A stretch of DNA of 64,000 bases from Kineosporia succinea (GTDB lineage Bacteria > Actinomycetota > Actinomycetes > Actinomycetales > Kineosporiaceae), in NCBI RefSeq assembly GCF_030811555.1, contig NZ_JAUSQZ010000001.1:6073241-6137240 (forward strand). Reading direction: 5' to 3'. Within the stretch, counting starts at the first letter, position 1. Each line of letters begins with the position of its first letter. Of this stretch, positions 9,594-18,900 are shown one piece after another. The position numbers were made by a program, and so were the translations under genes. The notes under the pieces are model-generated. The model did no database searches, was not told the origin of the DNA, and saw only the letters and a program-made list of their open reading frames with translations.

Positions 9594-9998
9594 TCAGACG
9601 CCGCGGCGCCGGGCGTCGATCGCGCCGATATGGGCTTCGGCCCATTCACGCAGCACCGAGATCGGCCCGTGCAGTGACATTCCCAGCGGGGTGAGCCGGT
9701 AGAACACCTTGGGCGGCACGCTGTCCTCCACCCGCCGCTGCACCAGGCCGTCCGCGGCCAGACGTTTCAGCTCCTGCGACAGCATCCGGTGCGAGATCCC
9801 GGGCATCGCACGTTCCAGCTCCGCGAACCGCAGCTCGGGCGACTCGGTCCGGGCGAGCACGGTGATGATCATCGCGACCCACTTGCTCCCGATCCGGTCG
9901 AGCAGCTCCCGGGTCGGGCACTGGGCGTCGAACAGGTCCCCACGACGGCGGGCGAGATCGTCGACGGCGGTTACCTCGGGATTACCAGGTGACGGCAT
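9594..9998 (-). CDS. HxlR-family transcriptional regulator
   Basis: 134 residues with the complete HxlR winged-helix pattern: CPTRELLDRIGSKW, LRFAELERAMPGISHRMLSQ and the DGLVQRR wing ending in FYRLTPLG. HxlR proteins are dimeric repressors or activators, often sensing aldehydes, quinones or redox stress. It is divergent from an alpha/beta hydrolase gene across 74 bases that contain a dyad, so that gene is its likely target. Confidence 0.9.
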   Translation of the reverse strand: MPSPGNPEVTAVDDLARRRGDLFDAQCPTRELLDRIGSKWVAMIITVLARTESPELRFAELERAMPGISHRMLSQELKRLAADGLVQRRVEDSVPPKVFYRLTPLGMSLHGPISVLREWAEAHIGAIDARRRGV

Positions 9999-10041
9999 AG
10001 TGCGTTCTTCCGGGATCAGAGGGAGTTCCGTACGGTCAGCA

Positions 10042-10058
10042 GGTAATCAAGAGTAACC
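10042..10058. promoter_or_regulatory. HxlR operator candidate
   Basis: The 17-bp element GGTAATCAAGAGTAACC is an imperfect dyad (GGT-A ... T-ACC), AT-rich against its surroundings, in the short space between hxlR and the hydrolase start. Its form resembles known HxlR-family operators. Confidence 0.5.
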
Positions 10059-10072
10059 ACCTGGGAGCCGGC

Positions 10073-10900
10073 ATGACCACGACCCGCACGATCCGGGCCA
10101 ACGGCATCGCGCTGAACGTCGCCACCGCCGGGCAGGGCCCGGCCCTGCTCCTGCTGCACGGCTTTCCGCACACCTGGCAGATCTGGGAACCCGTCCTTGC
10201 GGCCCTGGCCCAACGGTTCACGGTGATCGCGCCCGACCTGCGCGGGCTGGGCGACTCCGAGCGTCCCGAGAGCGGGTACACGGCGATGGACGTGGTGCAG
10301 GACATGGTCGCCCTGCTGGACGTTCTGGAGGTCTCCGGTACGGACGTGGTCGGCATCGACCTGGGCACGCCACCGGCGTTCCTGCTGGCGGCGACCCACC
10401 CGGAACGGGTGCGCCGGCTCGTGGTGATGGAATCACTGATCGGCCCGCTGCCCGGGGCCGAGGACTTCCTGCGTGGGGGCCCGCCGTGGTGGTTCGGGTT
10501 CCACTCCGTCCCGGGTCTGGCCGAGAGCGCCCTGGCCGGGAACGAGGCGTCCTACCTCGACTTCTTCCTGCAGGCGGGCACTCTGGGCGACGGCGTCACC
10601 CCGGAGTTCAGGAAGGCCGTGCACACGGCCTACCGCGGCGGGCCGGCTCTGCGCGCGGCGTTCGAGCACTACCGGGCGTTCGCCGACAGCGGCCGGCAGA
10701 TCGTGCGGGCGCTGGCCGCGTCACGGCTGCGGGTACCGACCCTGACGATCGGGGCGGCACCGGTCGGTGACGCCACCTACCGGCAGCTCGAGCCGGTCAC
10801 GGACACGCTCTCCGGGGTCGTCCTCGACAACTGCGGGCACATCATCCCGCAGCACCGGCCGGAGCTCCTGCTCGAGGCCCTGAACGGCTTCCTGGTCTGA
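10073..10900 (+). CDS. Alpha/beta hydrolase of the epoxide hydrolase/haloalkane dehalogenase type
   Basis: 275 residues. LLLLHGFPHTW gives the oxyanion HGFP motif (about residues 28-31), PDLRGLGDSERP follows, and the nucleophile elbow is GIDLG, with Asp rather than Ser as nucleophile, as in epoxide hydrolases and dehalogenases. NCGHIIPQHRPE near the C-terminus supplies the His. Likely opens an epoxide or dehalogenates a small xenobiotic. Controlled by the divergent HxlR. Confidence 0.85.
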   Translation: MTTTRTIRANGIALNVATAGQGPALLLLHGFPHTWQIWEPVLAALAQRFTVIAPDLRGLGDSERPESGYTAMDVVQDMVALLDVLEVSGTDVVGIDLGTPPAFLLAATHPERVRRLVVMESLIGPLPGAEDFLRGGPPWWFGFHSVPGLAESALAGNEASYLDFFLQAGTLGDGVTPEFRKAVHTAYRGGPALRAAFEHYRAFADSGRQIVRALAASRLRVPTLTIGAAPVGDATYRQLEPVTDTLSGVVLDNCGHIIPQHRPELLLEALNGFLV

Positions 10901-11145
10901 GCGGGCCGACCTCGGCGAGGAAAGAGCCCACGCGTACACCGGGACACGGTGTCGATCCCCGGGGAAGCCGGTTTCCCGGAAGTGCGCTCGGCACAGTGCA
11001 TCACAGTGCGTACGCGAGCGATCACGCGGGAGTTGTGCCCGGTGAACGGGGCGGAACGCGAGGAATCGCCCTCGGGGGCGTGGAGATCATTACATTCTGG
11101 TTCCGCCCGGTGCCCGAGCGACCGGACGAATGGCACCATGCCGGG

Positions 11146-12663
11146 ATGCCCGCCCCGTTCTCGCCGCTCCCGGGCGACCCCGACCAGGTCGCCGGTTACC
11201 AGATCGCCGGACGTCTCGGTTCCGGGGGCCAGGGTGTCGTGTACCTCGGTATCGCCCCCTCCGGCGAGCGGGCCGCCGTCAAGATGCTCCGCTTCCACGA
11301 CGAGGACTCGCACGCGCAGTTCGCCAAGGAGGTCGCCAGCGCCCGGCGGGTGGCCCCGTTCTGCACCGCGCAGCTGCTCGACTACGACCTCGACGTGGCC
11401 GCGCCCTACGTGATCAGCGAGTTCATCGAAGGGCGCTCGCTGCAGCAGTTCGTGGCCGAGCGGGGCCCGCTCTCCGGGCCCCGCCTGCAGCGCCTGGCGA
11501 TCGGCACCGTGACCGCGCTGGCCGCGATCCACGAGGCGGGCGTCGTGCACCGCGACCTGAAGCCGGCGAACGTGATGATGGCGCCCGACGGCCCGAGGGT
11601 GATCGACTTCGGCATCGCCCGCGACCTGTCGACGCTGACCACCCGTACCGGGCAGATGGCCGGCACCCCGTCGTACATGTCGCCGGAGCAGGTGAACGGC
11701 GATCGGGTGGGCCCGGCGAGCGACCTGTTCTCGTGGGCGTCGGTGATCGTGTTCGCGGCCACCGGCCGGTCGCCGTTCGACGCCGGGTCCGCGGTGGCCA
11801 GCATCATCCGAGTCGCGAACCACGAGCCCGACCTCACGGGCCTGCCGGCCGAGCTGGTGCCGGTGCTGCACCAGTGTTTCAGCAAGGAGCCCGGCAGCCG
11901 CCCGAGCGCCCAGCAGGTGCTGACGATGCTGCTCGGGCGGTCCGTGCGGGCCGACCGGCCCACGGCCGTCCTCGAGGCCGGGAGCCAGTTCGCCGCGGCC
12001 GGAGGGGATTCCGCGTCCGCGCCTGCGGCTCGGGACGAGGCGGGCGACGCCCCGACGTGGGCCCGGCGCGGGCCGGTGGTCGGCCCGGCGACGGACCCCC
12101 GGAACCAGCCCCGGCCGACCCGGAAGCTGCGGGTCGCGGGGATGATCGGTGTGCCCGCCCTGCTGGTGGCCGGTATCGGTATCGGCATCGCGCTGGACAC
12201 CGGCGGTACCTCGGACGCCGACCCCGCGAGCCCGGCCCCCGAGCCCTCCGTCAGCGCGACCGGCAGCGCGACCGGCAGCGCCGTCGGGCAGACGGCCGCG
12301 GGCACCCTGCCCTCGACGCTGGCGGGCACCTGGACGGGCACGGTGAACCAGAGCTCGTCGTCCGTCGACGACTGGCAGTGGCAGATCGAGCTCGACCTCG
12401 CGGCCGGACGACGCACGGCGGGCACCATGAAGTCCAGCGATCTCGGGTGCACGTCGCACGTGACGGTGATCGGGACCACCGACGACACCGCGCACCTGCG
12501 GGCACCGGTGACGCCGGCGAACGACCCGCAGGGCGTCTGCTCGCCGCTCGGCCTGATCACGCTCGAGGTGGACAACGCCGCGGGCACCGCGGACCTCTTC
12601 TGGCAGGACACCGAGGACCCGACCAACGTCGGTGAGGCCAAGCTGACCCGGGTCGGCGGCTGA
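11146..12663 (+). CDS. Membrane-anchored Ser/Thr protein kinase (PknB type)
   Basis: 505 residues. Kinase domain about 17-275: glycine-rich loop GSGGQG (25-30), ATP-binding K46, HRDLKPAN catalytic loop (Asp137), DFG at 154-156, and the SPEQ activation segment. A Pro/Ala-rich linker leads to one membrane helix at about 332-352, then an extracellular Thr/Ser-rich linker and a roughly 110-residue domain without PASTA repeats. The ATG at 11146 starts exactly before the kinase fold; the longer frame upstream has no support. The outer domain probably senses an unknown signal. Confidence 0.9.
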   Translation: MPAPFSPLPGDPDQVAGYQIAGRLGSGGQGVVYLGIAPSGERAAVKMLRFHDEDSHAQFAKEVASARRVAPFCTAQLLDYDLDVAAPYVISEFIEGRSLQQFVAERGPLSGPRLQRLAIGTVTALAAIHEAGVVHRDLKPANVMMAPDGPRVIDFGIARDLSTLTTRTGQMAGTPSYMSPEQVNGDRVGPASDLFSWASVIVFAATGRSPFDAGSAVASIIRVANHEPDLTGLPAELVPVLHQCFSKEPGSRPSAQQVLTMLLGRSVRADRPTAVLEAGSQFAAAGGDSASAPAARDEAGDAPTWARRGPVVGPATDPRNQPRPTRKLRVAGMIGVPALLVAGIGIGIALDTGGTSDADPASPAPEPSVSATGSATGSAVGQTAAGTLPSTLAGTWTGTVNQSSSSVDDWQWQIELDLAAGRRTAGTMKSSDLGCTSHVTVIGTTDDTAHLRAPVTPANDPQGVCSPLGLITLEVDNAAGTADLFWQDTEDPTNVGEAKLTRVGG

Positions 12664-12678
12664 GCGCCGCTCCCGCGT

Positions 12679-13614
12679 TCAGCTCCCGCCGCGCACCATG
12701 CCGTGCTGGGCGGCGGTGTGCACGTCGCGGAAGTACCGCTGCAGAGGGCTGCTCATCATCGCCGCTGCCGTCCCGTTCGCGGCGTACACCAGGTCGGTGG
12801 CCCGGGTCGCGTGGCCCGCGGCCGTGACGACGGCGAGTTCCTGATCGGCCTCGCTCCCGTTCGCGAAGGCCTCCAGCAGGAAGGCCCGCCCGGAACCGTG
12901 CAGCCCCCGGGCCTGGTCGGAGCCCCCGAAGTCCTCGATCGCCGCCCGGGCGACACCCAGCATGACCGCGGCCACGCCGAATCCCAGGGCCGACCGGCCG
13001 TACCGGGACAGGGTTCCCGAACCGCGCGCCGGGCCGGTCGGGTCGAAAACCCGTTCCGTGGGGACGAACACGTCGCTCGCGCTGAAGTCGTGACTGCCGG
13101 TGCCCCGCAGGCCCAGCGCGTCCCAGGTGCGGTGGATCGTGACCTCCCCGGCCCGCATCAGGAAGCAGCGGAATCCTTCCGCCGTGTGGGCGCCACCCAC
13201 GATCCAGGTCGCGTGCAGGCAACCGCTCGCCAGCGACCACCGGCCCGTGACGCGGTAACCGCCCTCGACCGCCCGGGCCTCACCCCGCGGGGAGCCGACG
13301 CCGGCCATCACCAGGTTCGGGTCGCTCAGCAGGCTCGCCGCGGTCTCGGGCGGCAGGTAGGTCAGGGCCGTGCCGGTGATCGCCCCGATCATCGCGCACC
13401 ACCCGGTCGAGGCGTCGGCCCGGCCGATCTCCTCCAGCACCGCCACCATCTCACCGGCGCTCGACGGTGTCCCGCCCGGGACGGCGAGCCTGAACACCCC
13501 GGCCTCGGCCAGGCTTTCGATGACCGGGGCGGGGATCTCGCCGTCGGCCTCGACGCGGTCGGCGGTTGCCCGGATCTGGGGAGTGAGTTTCTGGACCCGG
13601 TCGAGCAGCGTCAT
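12679..13614 (-). CDS. Acyl-CoA dehydrogenase-like flavoprotein (type-2, hydroxylase-like)
   Basis: 311 residues of the acyl-CoA dehydrogenase superfamily, group with PF08028-type C-terminus: GWCAMIGA (FAD-site helix), GGYRVTGRWSLASGC, GLRGTGSHD and the closing SSPLQRYFRDVHTAAQH. Relatives include flavin-dependent hydroxylases of two-component systems and true dehydrogenases. It is shorter than the common 380-400 residues, the region after the middle beta domain being compressed. No partner flavin reductase is adjacent. Ends 16 bases from the convergent kinase gene. Confidence 0.82.
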   Translation of the reverse strand: MTLLDRVQKLTPQIRATADRVEADGEIPAPVIESLAEAGVFRLAVPGGTPSSAGEMVAVLEEIGRADASTGWCAMIGAITGTALTYLPPETAASLLSDPNLVMAGVGSPRGEARAVEGGYRVTGRWSLASGCLHATWIVGGAHTAEGFRCFLMRAGEVTIHRTWDALGLRGTGSHDFSASDVFVPTERVFDPTGPARGSGTLSRYGRSALGFGVAAVMLGVARAAIEDFGGSDQARGLHGSGRAFLLEAFANGSEADQELAVVTAAGHATRATDLVYAANGTAAAMMSSPLQRYFRDVHTAAQHGMVRGGS

Positions 13615-13708
13615 GACATTCCCTCGTCTGGTGTGGCTCCTGCCGCCAGCATCGTAGGAGGCGAAAACGGACGCCGCGAAACGAGGAACGCCCGGGACCG
13701 GGCCAGGA

Positions 13709-13727
13709 GGGTCCCGTCCCGGGACCC
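13709..13727. promoter_or_regulatory. Inverted repeat upstream of the acyl-CoA dehydrogenase-like gene
   Basis: GGGTCCCG and CGGGACCC (8-bp arms, 3-base centre), about 95 bases upstream of the minus-strand start. Could be an operator or merely GC-rich symmetry. Confidence 0.3.
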
Positions 13728-13921
13728 CTGATCGGCGATGAACACGACACCGGGGGCCCACGGTGGACGCGCCGGTCCGGTGGGAACCCCGGGTACCCGT
13801 CGGTCGGTGCCCGGCTCCGGGAGGGGCACCGACGCGTCCATCGTTCTCTGCAGCCCCCGCCGGCCGGCCAAGACGCCACGTGTCCCGTTTCGGGCCTTCG
13901 GCCCGCTAGGATCCCGGGGCG

Positions 13922-14734
13922 ATGCGTGCTCGGGTGTGGTTCCGGATCCACGGGCGGATGTTCTCGGCCGGGTGGCGTCGTGGTTCCACCTACCGGGCGG
14001 CGGCCCTGGGCGGGCTGGTCGCCAACGCCGTCTTCGGCTTCCTGAAGGCCAGCGTTCTCGTGGCCGCGGTGAGGGCCGGCGGCGGTGACATCGGGGGCTA
14101 CGACGCCACCGCGATCGTCGCGTACACCTGGCTCGGCCAGGCCCTCCTGGGATCCGTGAACCTCAACGGCCGCAGCGATCTCGCCACCCGCATGAAAGAC
14201 GGCAGCATCGCCGTCGACCTCCTGCGACCGGTCGACCTGCAGACCGCCACCACCGCCCAGGACCTCGGCCGGGCCCTGTTCTCGCTGCTGCCGCGCGGCG
14301 TGCCGCTGATCGCGCTCGGCGTGCTGGCCGGCGGCATGCGCCTGCCCCTCGACCCGCTGATCCTCGCGCTGGGCGCGTTCAGCGTCGTGGCGGGCACGAC
14401 CCTGTCGTACCTCGTCGTGTATCTCGTGGCGGTGGCCGGGTTCTGGATCGTGGAGACGCGCGGTCTGCAGACCGCGTACATGATCGTCTCCGGTTTCCTG
14501 GCCGGGCTGTTCGTGCCGGTGACGCTCTTTCCCGGCTGGCTGCTCACCCTGGCCCGGGCCACGCCGTTCCCCTCGATGCTGCAGACCCCGATCGACGTGC
14601 TGTCCGGGCGCCTGACCGGCGCCGAGTCCGCGCAGGCCGTGCTCGTGCAGCTGGCCTGGATCACCGGAGTCCTCGTCGTGGGACAGGTCGTCACCGGGGC
14701 CGGGCGGCGCCGCCTGGAGGTGCAGGGTGGCTGA
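13922..14734 (+). CDS. ABC-2 type transporter permease
   Basis: A 270-residue integral membrane protein with about six hydrophobic segments and the pattern of the ABC-2/DUF990 permeases (RMKDGSIAVDLLRPVD; FVPVTLFPGWL). First of three overlapping genes encoding a heteromeric exporter with two different permeases and one ATPase. Its stop overlaps the next start by 8 bases, so translation is coupled. Cargo unknown; the family exports drugs, polysaccharides or lipids. Confidence 0.87.
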   Translation: MRARVWFRIHGRMFSAGWRRGSTYRAAALGGLVANAVFGFLKASVLVAAVRAGGGDIGGYDATAIVAYTWLGQALLGSVNLNGRSDLATRMKDGSIAVDLLRPVDLQTATTAQDLGRALFSLLPRGVPLIALGVLAGGMRLPLDPLILALGAFSVVAGTTLSYLVVYLVAVAGFWIVETRGLQTAYMIVSGFLAGLFVPVTLFPGWLLTLARATPFPSMLQTPIDVLSGRLTGAESAQAVLVQLAWITGVLVVGQVVTGAGRRRLEVQGG

Positions 14735-15536
14735 GCACTCGCGCCTGCGTCCCTACCGGGTGCTGCTGGGGGCCCGGGTGCGCGCCCAGAGCAGCTACCG
14801 CGCCAGCTTCGGCCTCGACCTGCTCACCTCGCTGCTCATCGGTCTCGTGGAACTCGCCGAGGTCTGGGTGCTCTACCGGTCGGTCGACGGCATCGGCGGC
14901 CTCGACCTGACGGCCGCCCTGCTCGTGTTCGGCCTGGCCGACACCGCTTTCAGCATCGCCGACCTCGTCGTCGGGCACCTCGACACCCTGCCCCAGTACC
15001 TGCGGGCCGGAACCTTCGACGTCTTCTGCCTGCGCCCCCAGCCCCTCCTGGCCCAGCTCGTCACCAGCGACATCAGCCTGCGGCGCCTGACCCGCGTCGC
15101 GGTCGGCATCACCGTGCTGACCGGCGCCCTGATCACCGCCGACGTCCCCCTCACCCCCGAGAACGCCCTGCTCCTGCTGCTGGCCCTCGTCGCCGGAACC
15201 CTCATCTGCGCAGGCATCTTCGTCGCGGCCGCCGGAGCCCAGTTCTTCCTCGTCGACGCGTCCGAGATGACCAACGCCATCGTCTACGGCGGGCGCTACG
15301 CCTCCACCCATCCCGCGGCGGTCTGGAGCAGGCCCCTCGTCGCCCTGTTCGGATTCGGCGTCCCCATGGCCTTCGCCGGCTACCTGCCCACCCTCACCCT
15401 GCTCGACCTGCCCACCCCCTGGAACCTGCCCGGCTGGGCCGGCTGGCTGGCACCCCTGGCCGCCCTCTGGACAGCCGTCGTCGCCGGGCTCTCGTGGCGG
15501 CTCGGCACCCGGCACTACCAAGGAGGCGGCGGCTGA
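14727..15536 (+). CDS. ABC-2 type transporter permease (second subunit)
   Basis: 269 residues, six predicted membrane helices, same family as the gene before it (LRAGTFDVFCLRPQPLLAQL parallels the cytosolic loop of the first permease). The stop shares bases with the start of the ATPase gene. It forms a heterodimeric channel with the upstream permease. Confidence 0.87.
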   Translation: MAEHSRLRPYRVLLGARVRAQSSYRASFGLDLLTSLLIGLVELAEVWVLYRSVDGIGGLDLTAALLVFGLADTAFSIADLVVGHLDTLPQYLRAGTFDVFCLRPQPLLAQLVTSDISLRRLTRVAVGITVLTGALITADVPLTPENALLLLLALVAGTLICAGIFVAAAGAQFFLVDASEMTNAIVYGGRYASTHPAAVWSRPLVALFGFGVPMAFAGYLPTLTLLDLPTPWNLPGWAGWLAPLAALWTAVVAGLSWRLGTRHYQGGGG

Positions 15537-16504
15537 TGCCCACCGACGGACCCATCATCCGCACCGAAGCCCTCACCCGCCGCTTCCGCGTGCGCAGCAA
15601 GGGATTCCGCAGCCACGAGGTCACCGCCGTCGAAGACCTGACCCTCAGCATCGGGGCCGGGGAGTCCGTCGGCTACATCGGCGCCAACGGCGCGGGCAAG
15701 TCCACCACCATCAAGATGCTCGCCGGGATCCTCACGCCCACCTCCGGCACCGCCATCACCTGCGGCCTGAAGCCCGTCGCCCAGCGCCGCGCCCTCGCCC
15801 GCCGCCTCGGCGTCGTCTTCGGGCAGCGCTCGCAACTGTGGTGGGACCTGCCCCTGGCCGAGTCGTTCCGCATCCTGGCCGCCATCCACGACCTGCGCGC
15901 CGACCGGGAACGCGAGCGCACCGCCGAACTCGTCGAGAACATGGAACTGGCCGAATTCCTGGCCACCCCGGTACGGCAGCTGTCCCTCGGCCAGCGCATG
16001 CGGGGGGAGGTTGCCGCAGCCCTGCTGCACTCGCCGGAACTGCTGATCCTCGACGAGCCGACGATCGGCCTGGACGTCGTCAGCAAACAGCGCCTGCGTG
16101 AGTTCCTCCTGGCCGAACGCGCCTCGCACGGAACGACCCTGCTGCTGACCACGCACGACATGGGCGACGTCAGCCGGCTGTGCGAGCGCATCCTGCTGGT
16201 CGATCACGGCCGCCTGGCCTACGACGGGAGCCTGGCCGGGCTCTCGAAGACCGTCGCCATGCGCCGCGTGCTCGTCGTGGATCTCGCCGCCCCGACCCCC
16301 GACCTGCACGACCTGCCCCACGCCGAGCACCTGGGCAGCGAGGCCGACGGCCTGCGCCAGCGGCTGGCCTTCGACCCCGAGGCCACGACCGCCGCGGCCC
16401 TGCTGGCGGCCGTGTCGCAGCAGGCGGTGGTGCGGGACCTGTCGGTGGAGGAACCCGACGTCGAGGACGTCGTGCGACGCGTCTACCTCAGTCGCGGCCG
16501 GTAG
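15536..16504 (+). CDS. ABC transporter ATP-binding protein
   Basis: 322 residues. Walker A GANGAGKST at 49-57, Q-loop near 97, signature LSLGQ at 149-153, Walker B LLILDEP at 169-175 and the switch His in TTHD. The LSLGQRMRGE wording is typical of ATPases partnered with DUF990/ABC-2 permeases. Start ATG overlaps the preceding TGA. Energises the exporter formed by the two upstream permeases. Confidence 0.93.
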   Translation: MPTDGPIIRTEALTRRFRVRSKGFRSHEVTAVEDLTLSIGAGESVGYIGANGAGKSTTIKMLAGILTPTSGTAITCGLKPVAQRRALARRLGVVFGQRSQLWWDLPLAESFRILAAIHDLRADRERERTAELVENMELAEFLATPVRQLSLGQRMRGEVAAALLHSPELLILDEPTIGLDVVSKQRLREFLLAERASHGTTLLLTTHDMGDVSRLCERILLVDHGRLAYDGSLAGLSKTVAMRRVLVVDLAAPTPDLHDLPHAEHLGSEADGLRQRLAFDPEATTAAALLAAVSQQAVVRDLSVEEPDVEDVVRRVYLSRGR

Positions 16505-16562
16505 CGGCGCGCCGAAAGGGAAGCTGCCCGGCACGAGGCTGATCGTGGCCGGCTGAACGACC

Positions 16563-16592
16563 GGCCCGGCGGGAGGTGTGAGCCGCCGGGCC
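16563..16592. terminator. Hairpin between ABC operon and bioY
   Basis: GGCCCGGCGG and CCGCCGGGCC (10-bp perfect arms) with a 10-base loop between convergent genes. Confidence 0.7.
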
Positions 16593-16598
16593 CCGTGG

Positions 16599-17219
16599 TC
16601 AGCGCCGCGTGGAGCTGGTCAGCTTCCAGATCAGCGGCAGCAGCAGGGCGGCGAGCCCGGCCTTGACCAGGCCGCCCGGGACGAACGGGTAGAGCCCACC
16701 CTCGAGGGTGGCCTGCAGGTCGTGCGGAAGGCCCAGGCGCGCCAGCGAGAACGCCAGCCAGGGCAGACCGACCACGAACGGCACCACGCTGGCCAGGAGC
16801 TGCGCCGCCAGACCGGTGGAAACCCGCCGGTCCCAGCGTCGTTCGGCCAGAGCACCGATCAGCCAGGCCGCGAACACGAACCCGATGACGTACCCGAAGC
16901 TCGGCGCGGTGAGCATGCCCGGGCCGCCCTTCCCGTCGGCGAAGACCGGGGCCCCGGCCAGGCCCACGGCCGCGTACACAACGAGGGACAGCGCACCCCG
17001 GCGAGCGCCCAGCGCGCTGCCGACCAGCAGCACCGCCAGGGTCTGACCGGTGACGGGCACCGGCCACAGCGGAACGGTGACCTGCGCGGACAGCGCGACC
17101 AGCGCCGTGCCGGCCGCGACGAGCACCGCGTTCAGGGCGAGCGGGTGCACCGAGGGCAGCGTGAGCCGGTCGGCCAGGACGTGCCGGGACGGGAGACTTT
17201 CCGGGGTGATCGAGGACAT
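16599..17219 (-). CDS. bioY: Biotin transporter BioY (ECF S-component)
   Basis: 206 residues with six hydrophobic helices and the BioY pattern: VTVPLWPVPVTGQTLAVLL, GARRGALSLVVYAAVGLAGAPVFA, GPGMLTAPSFGYVIGFVFAA. BioY binds biotin in the membrane; it either teams with shared EcfA/EcfT modules or works alone at low efficiency. No EcfA/T genes are adjacent: the nearby ABC genes encode an exporter. Start chosen at the ATG at 17219; the longer frame has no conserved sequence. Confidence 0.92.
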   Translation of the reverse strand: MSSITPESLPSRHVLADRLTLPSVHPLALNAVLVAAGTALVALSAQVTVPLWPVPVTGQTLAVLLVGSALGARRGALSLVVYAAVGLAGAPVFADGKGGPGMLTAPSFGYVIGFVFAAWLIGALAERRWDRRVSTGLAAQLLASVVPFVVGLPWLAFSLARLGLPHDLQATLEGGLYPFVPGGLVKAGLAALLLPLIWKLTSSTRR

Positions 17220-17342
17220 GACGGGAACCCTAGGTCCCGCCCGATCACGCTCTGAAGGCGCGACCGCGACCAAGATCGGGTCCCGGACTTGGCGGGAAGC
17301 TCCAACGGGAGCGCCCGGCACCGGTCCCGGGGCCCACGGGCG

Positions 17343-17816
17343 TCACCGGTTCTCACCCTGCTGCGCGGCCGCGATGATCAGCAGCGACCGAGCGATGTGG
17401 CTGCTCTCCAGCAGGTCCCACGTCGCCGCGGCCGTACCGGCGTCGTCGCCGTTGCCGTCCAGCTCCGCGTTGTTCGTGGCGATCGCGCGCAACGCGGACT
17501 CGGCACTGGTGACACCGGCCCGCATCGACCAGTCCCCGAACAGGCGCACGGGGCGCTCGCCGCGGTGCAGCACCTGAAGATCGAAGTGCAGTTCGTCCCG
17601 GCTGATGCGCTCGTACGTCTGCTCCAGGGCAACGGGGTCGGGACCCTCCAGGAGCTGGACGAAGAAGACGGACCCGGTCGCGGCGTCGTGGATCTGCAGC
17701 AACATGCCGGTGATGCCCGCCTGCGTGTTGCGGGTGCGGCTCGCCCCCAGAAACGTCTCCATCTCCTCGGGGGCAAGATCTACGACACCGCGGCTGCGGT
17801 AGAGGAGCTCATGCAC
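17343..17816 (-). CDS. BLUF-domain blue-light sensor
   Basis: 157 residues; residues 2-98 are a BLUF domain that binds FAD and senses blue light by rewiring hydrogen bonds. All key residues are present: Tyr6, Asn30 (in RNTQAGITGMLL), Gln54 (in FFVQLLEG), Trp96 and Met98. The Asn-to-Gln spacing is longer than in AppA because of a small insert. The C-terminal 55 residues are helical with no output enzyme, so it is a short BLUF protein that must act through a partner. GTG start preceded by GAAAGGA. Confidence 0.9.
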   Translation of the reverse strand: MHELLYRSRGVVDLAPEEMETFLGASRTRNTQAGITGMLLQIHDAATGSVFFVQLLEGPDPVALEQTYERISRDELHFDLQVLHRGERPVRLFGDWSMRAGVTSAESALRAIATNNAELDGNGDDAGTAAATWDLLESSHIARSLLIIAAAQQGENR

Positions 17817-17922
17817 CGGAGTCCTTTCGGTCGTCCACGGCCGGGCGGGGACCTGCGGGTGCGAGCGTACCCACGTCCGGCCGGCAACGCCCGGGCACCG
17901 ACGCCGATCGGAGGCGGTTCCC

Positions 17923-17940
17923 GCCCGGCTCGGGCCGGGC
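17923..17940 (-). terminator. Small hairpin after the minus-strand hydrolase
   Basis: GCCCGGC and GCCGGGC arms around TCGG, between the hydrolase stop (17976) and the BLUF start. Confidence 0.4.
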
Positions 17941-17975
17941 ACGGACGCCGCCTCCGAGGGTTCGTGCCCGGAGTA

Positions 17976-18893
17976 TCAGGCTTCGTAGAGATTCAGGTAC
18001 AGATCGGCGACCTCAGCACGGTTGCCCAGCAGCACTTCCGGCGCGACGACGTCGTGGATCAGCCCGGCGTCCGGCGGGAACCGGTGAATCTGCGGCTCGA
18101 CCCCGCTCGCCGCGGCAACCCGCTCGCAGACCGCCAGCGCGGCCGCCGGATCGATGAACCCGTCCAGCGCCGAGTAGGCGACGCCGACACCCAGAAGCCC
18201 GGGATTGAGCCGGCCCGGAGGCTGGTTGGCCATCACCCGCAGGTACTGGGCCACTCCGTGCAACGTGTAGCCGGTGCCCGGCACGGGCCGGTCGGGCAGC
18301 ACGCCGAGGCCGAACAGCAGCGTCAGTGCGGGCACCGCCCAGCGCGGCGCCTGGGTGGGGTGCGGCCGGAAGAACGGCGCCAGCAGCAGAAGGCGACGCA
18401 CGGACGCGGGCCGGTACGCGCTCAGCCACGTCGCCAGCGCACCCCCTCCCGAGAACCCGATGACCCCCACCTCGTCACCCAGCCCGGCAACCACGTCCAG
18501 AGCCTCGTCCGCGTACCGCACCAGGCCCGCGGCCGACAGCGGCCGCGATCCCGGGCGCAGGCCGTGATGCGGCTCCCGGGGCGCGTAGACGTTGTACCCG
18601 CGCTCGTGAAAGTGCCCGGCCAGGTGGGCGAAGGAGTGCGGAGATCCGGCGTAGCCGTGCAGCATCAGCACGGCCCGGCCGGTGCGCCCCGGGTGAGTGA
18701 GCAGCCGGGTGCGGTACTCCGGCTCGACCTGCGGATCGTCCTCGTCCTGGCGCACCGCGCGCTCACCCGCCGCCCGGGCCTCGGCGAACGACAGGTCGCG
18801 GGCGAGCGTGGTCCGCAGGGACCGGCTGCGCAGGGGAAGGGCCGCGAGCCGGCCGGTGATGAGGGACAGGGCTTCGGCCGACCGGGACGTCAC
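17976..18893 (-). CDS. Alpha/beta hydrolase (esterase/lysophospholipase-like)
   Basis: 305 residues. VLMLHGYAGSPHSF gives the oxyanion loop, APREPHHG follows, and GFSGGG is the nucleophile elbow with Ser. The acid and His are probably in DPAAAL and GLIHDVV. The N-terminal 70 residues are a helical extension. Likely a serine esterase or acyl hydrolase of the monoacylglycerol-lipase group. It ends 8 bases before a broken FAD monooxygenase, and no operon is obvious. Confidence 0.83.
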   Translation of the reverse strand: MTSRSAEALSLITGRLAALPLRSRSLRTTLARDLSFAEARAAGERAVRQDEDDPQVEPEYRTRLLTHPGRTGRAVLMLHGYAGSPHSFAHLAGHFHERGYNVYAPREPHHGLRPGSRPLSAAGLVRYADEALDVVAGLGDEVGVIGFSGGGALATWLSAYRPASVRRLLLLAPFFRPHPTQAPRWAVPALTLLFGLGVLPDRPVPGTGYTLHGVAQYLRVMANQPPGRLNPGLLGVGVAYSALDGFIDPAAALAVCERVAAASGVEPQIHRFPPDAGLIHDVVAPEVLLGNRAEVADLYLNLYEA

Positions 18894-18900
18894 AGGATGT

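Noticed and set aside
13922-17219. ABC genes plus bioY as an ECF biotin importer
   Set aside because: The two permeases are ABC-2 exporter type, not EcfT; bioY is convergent and separated by a terminator.
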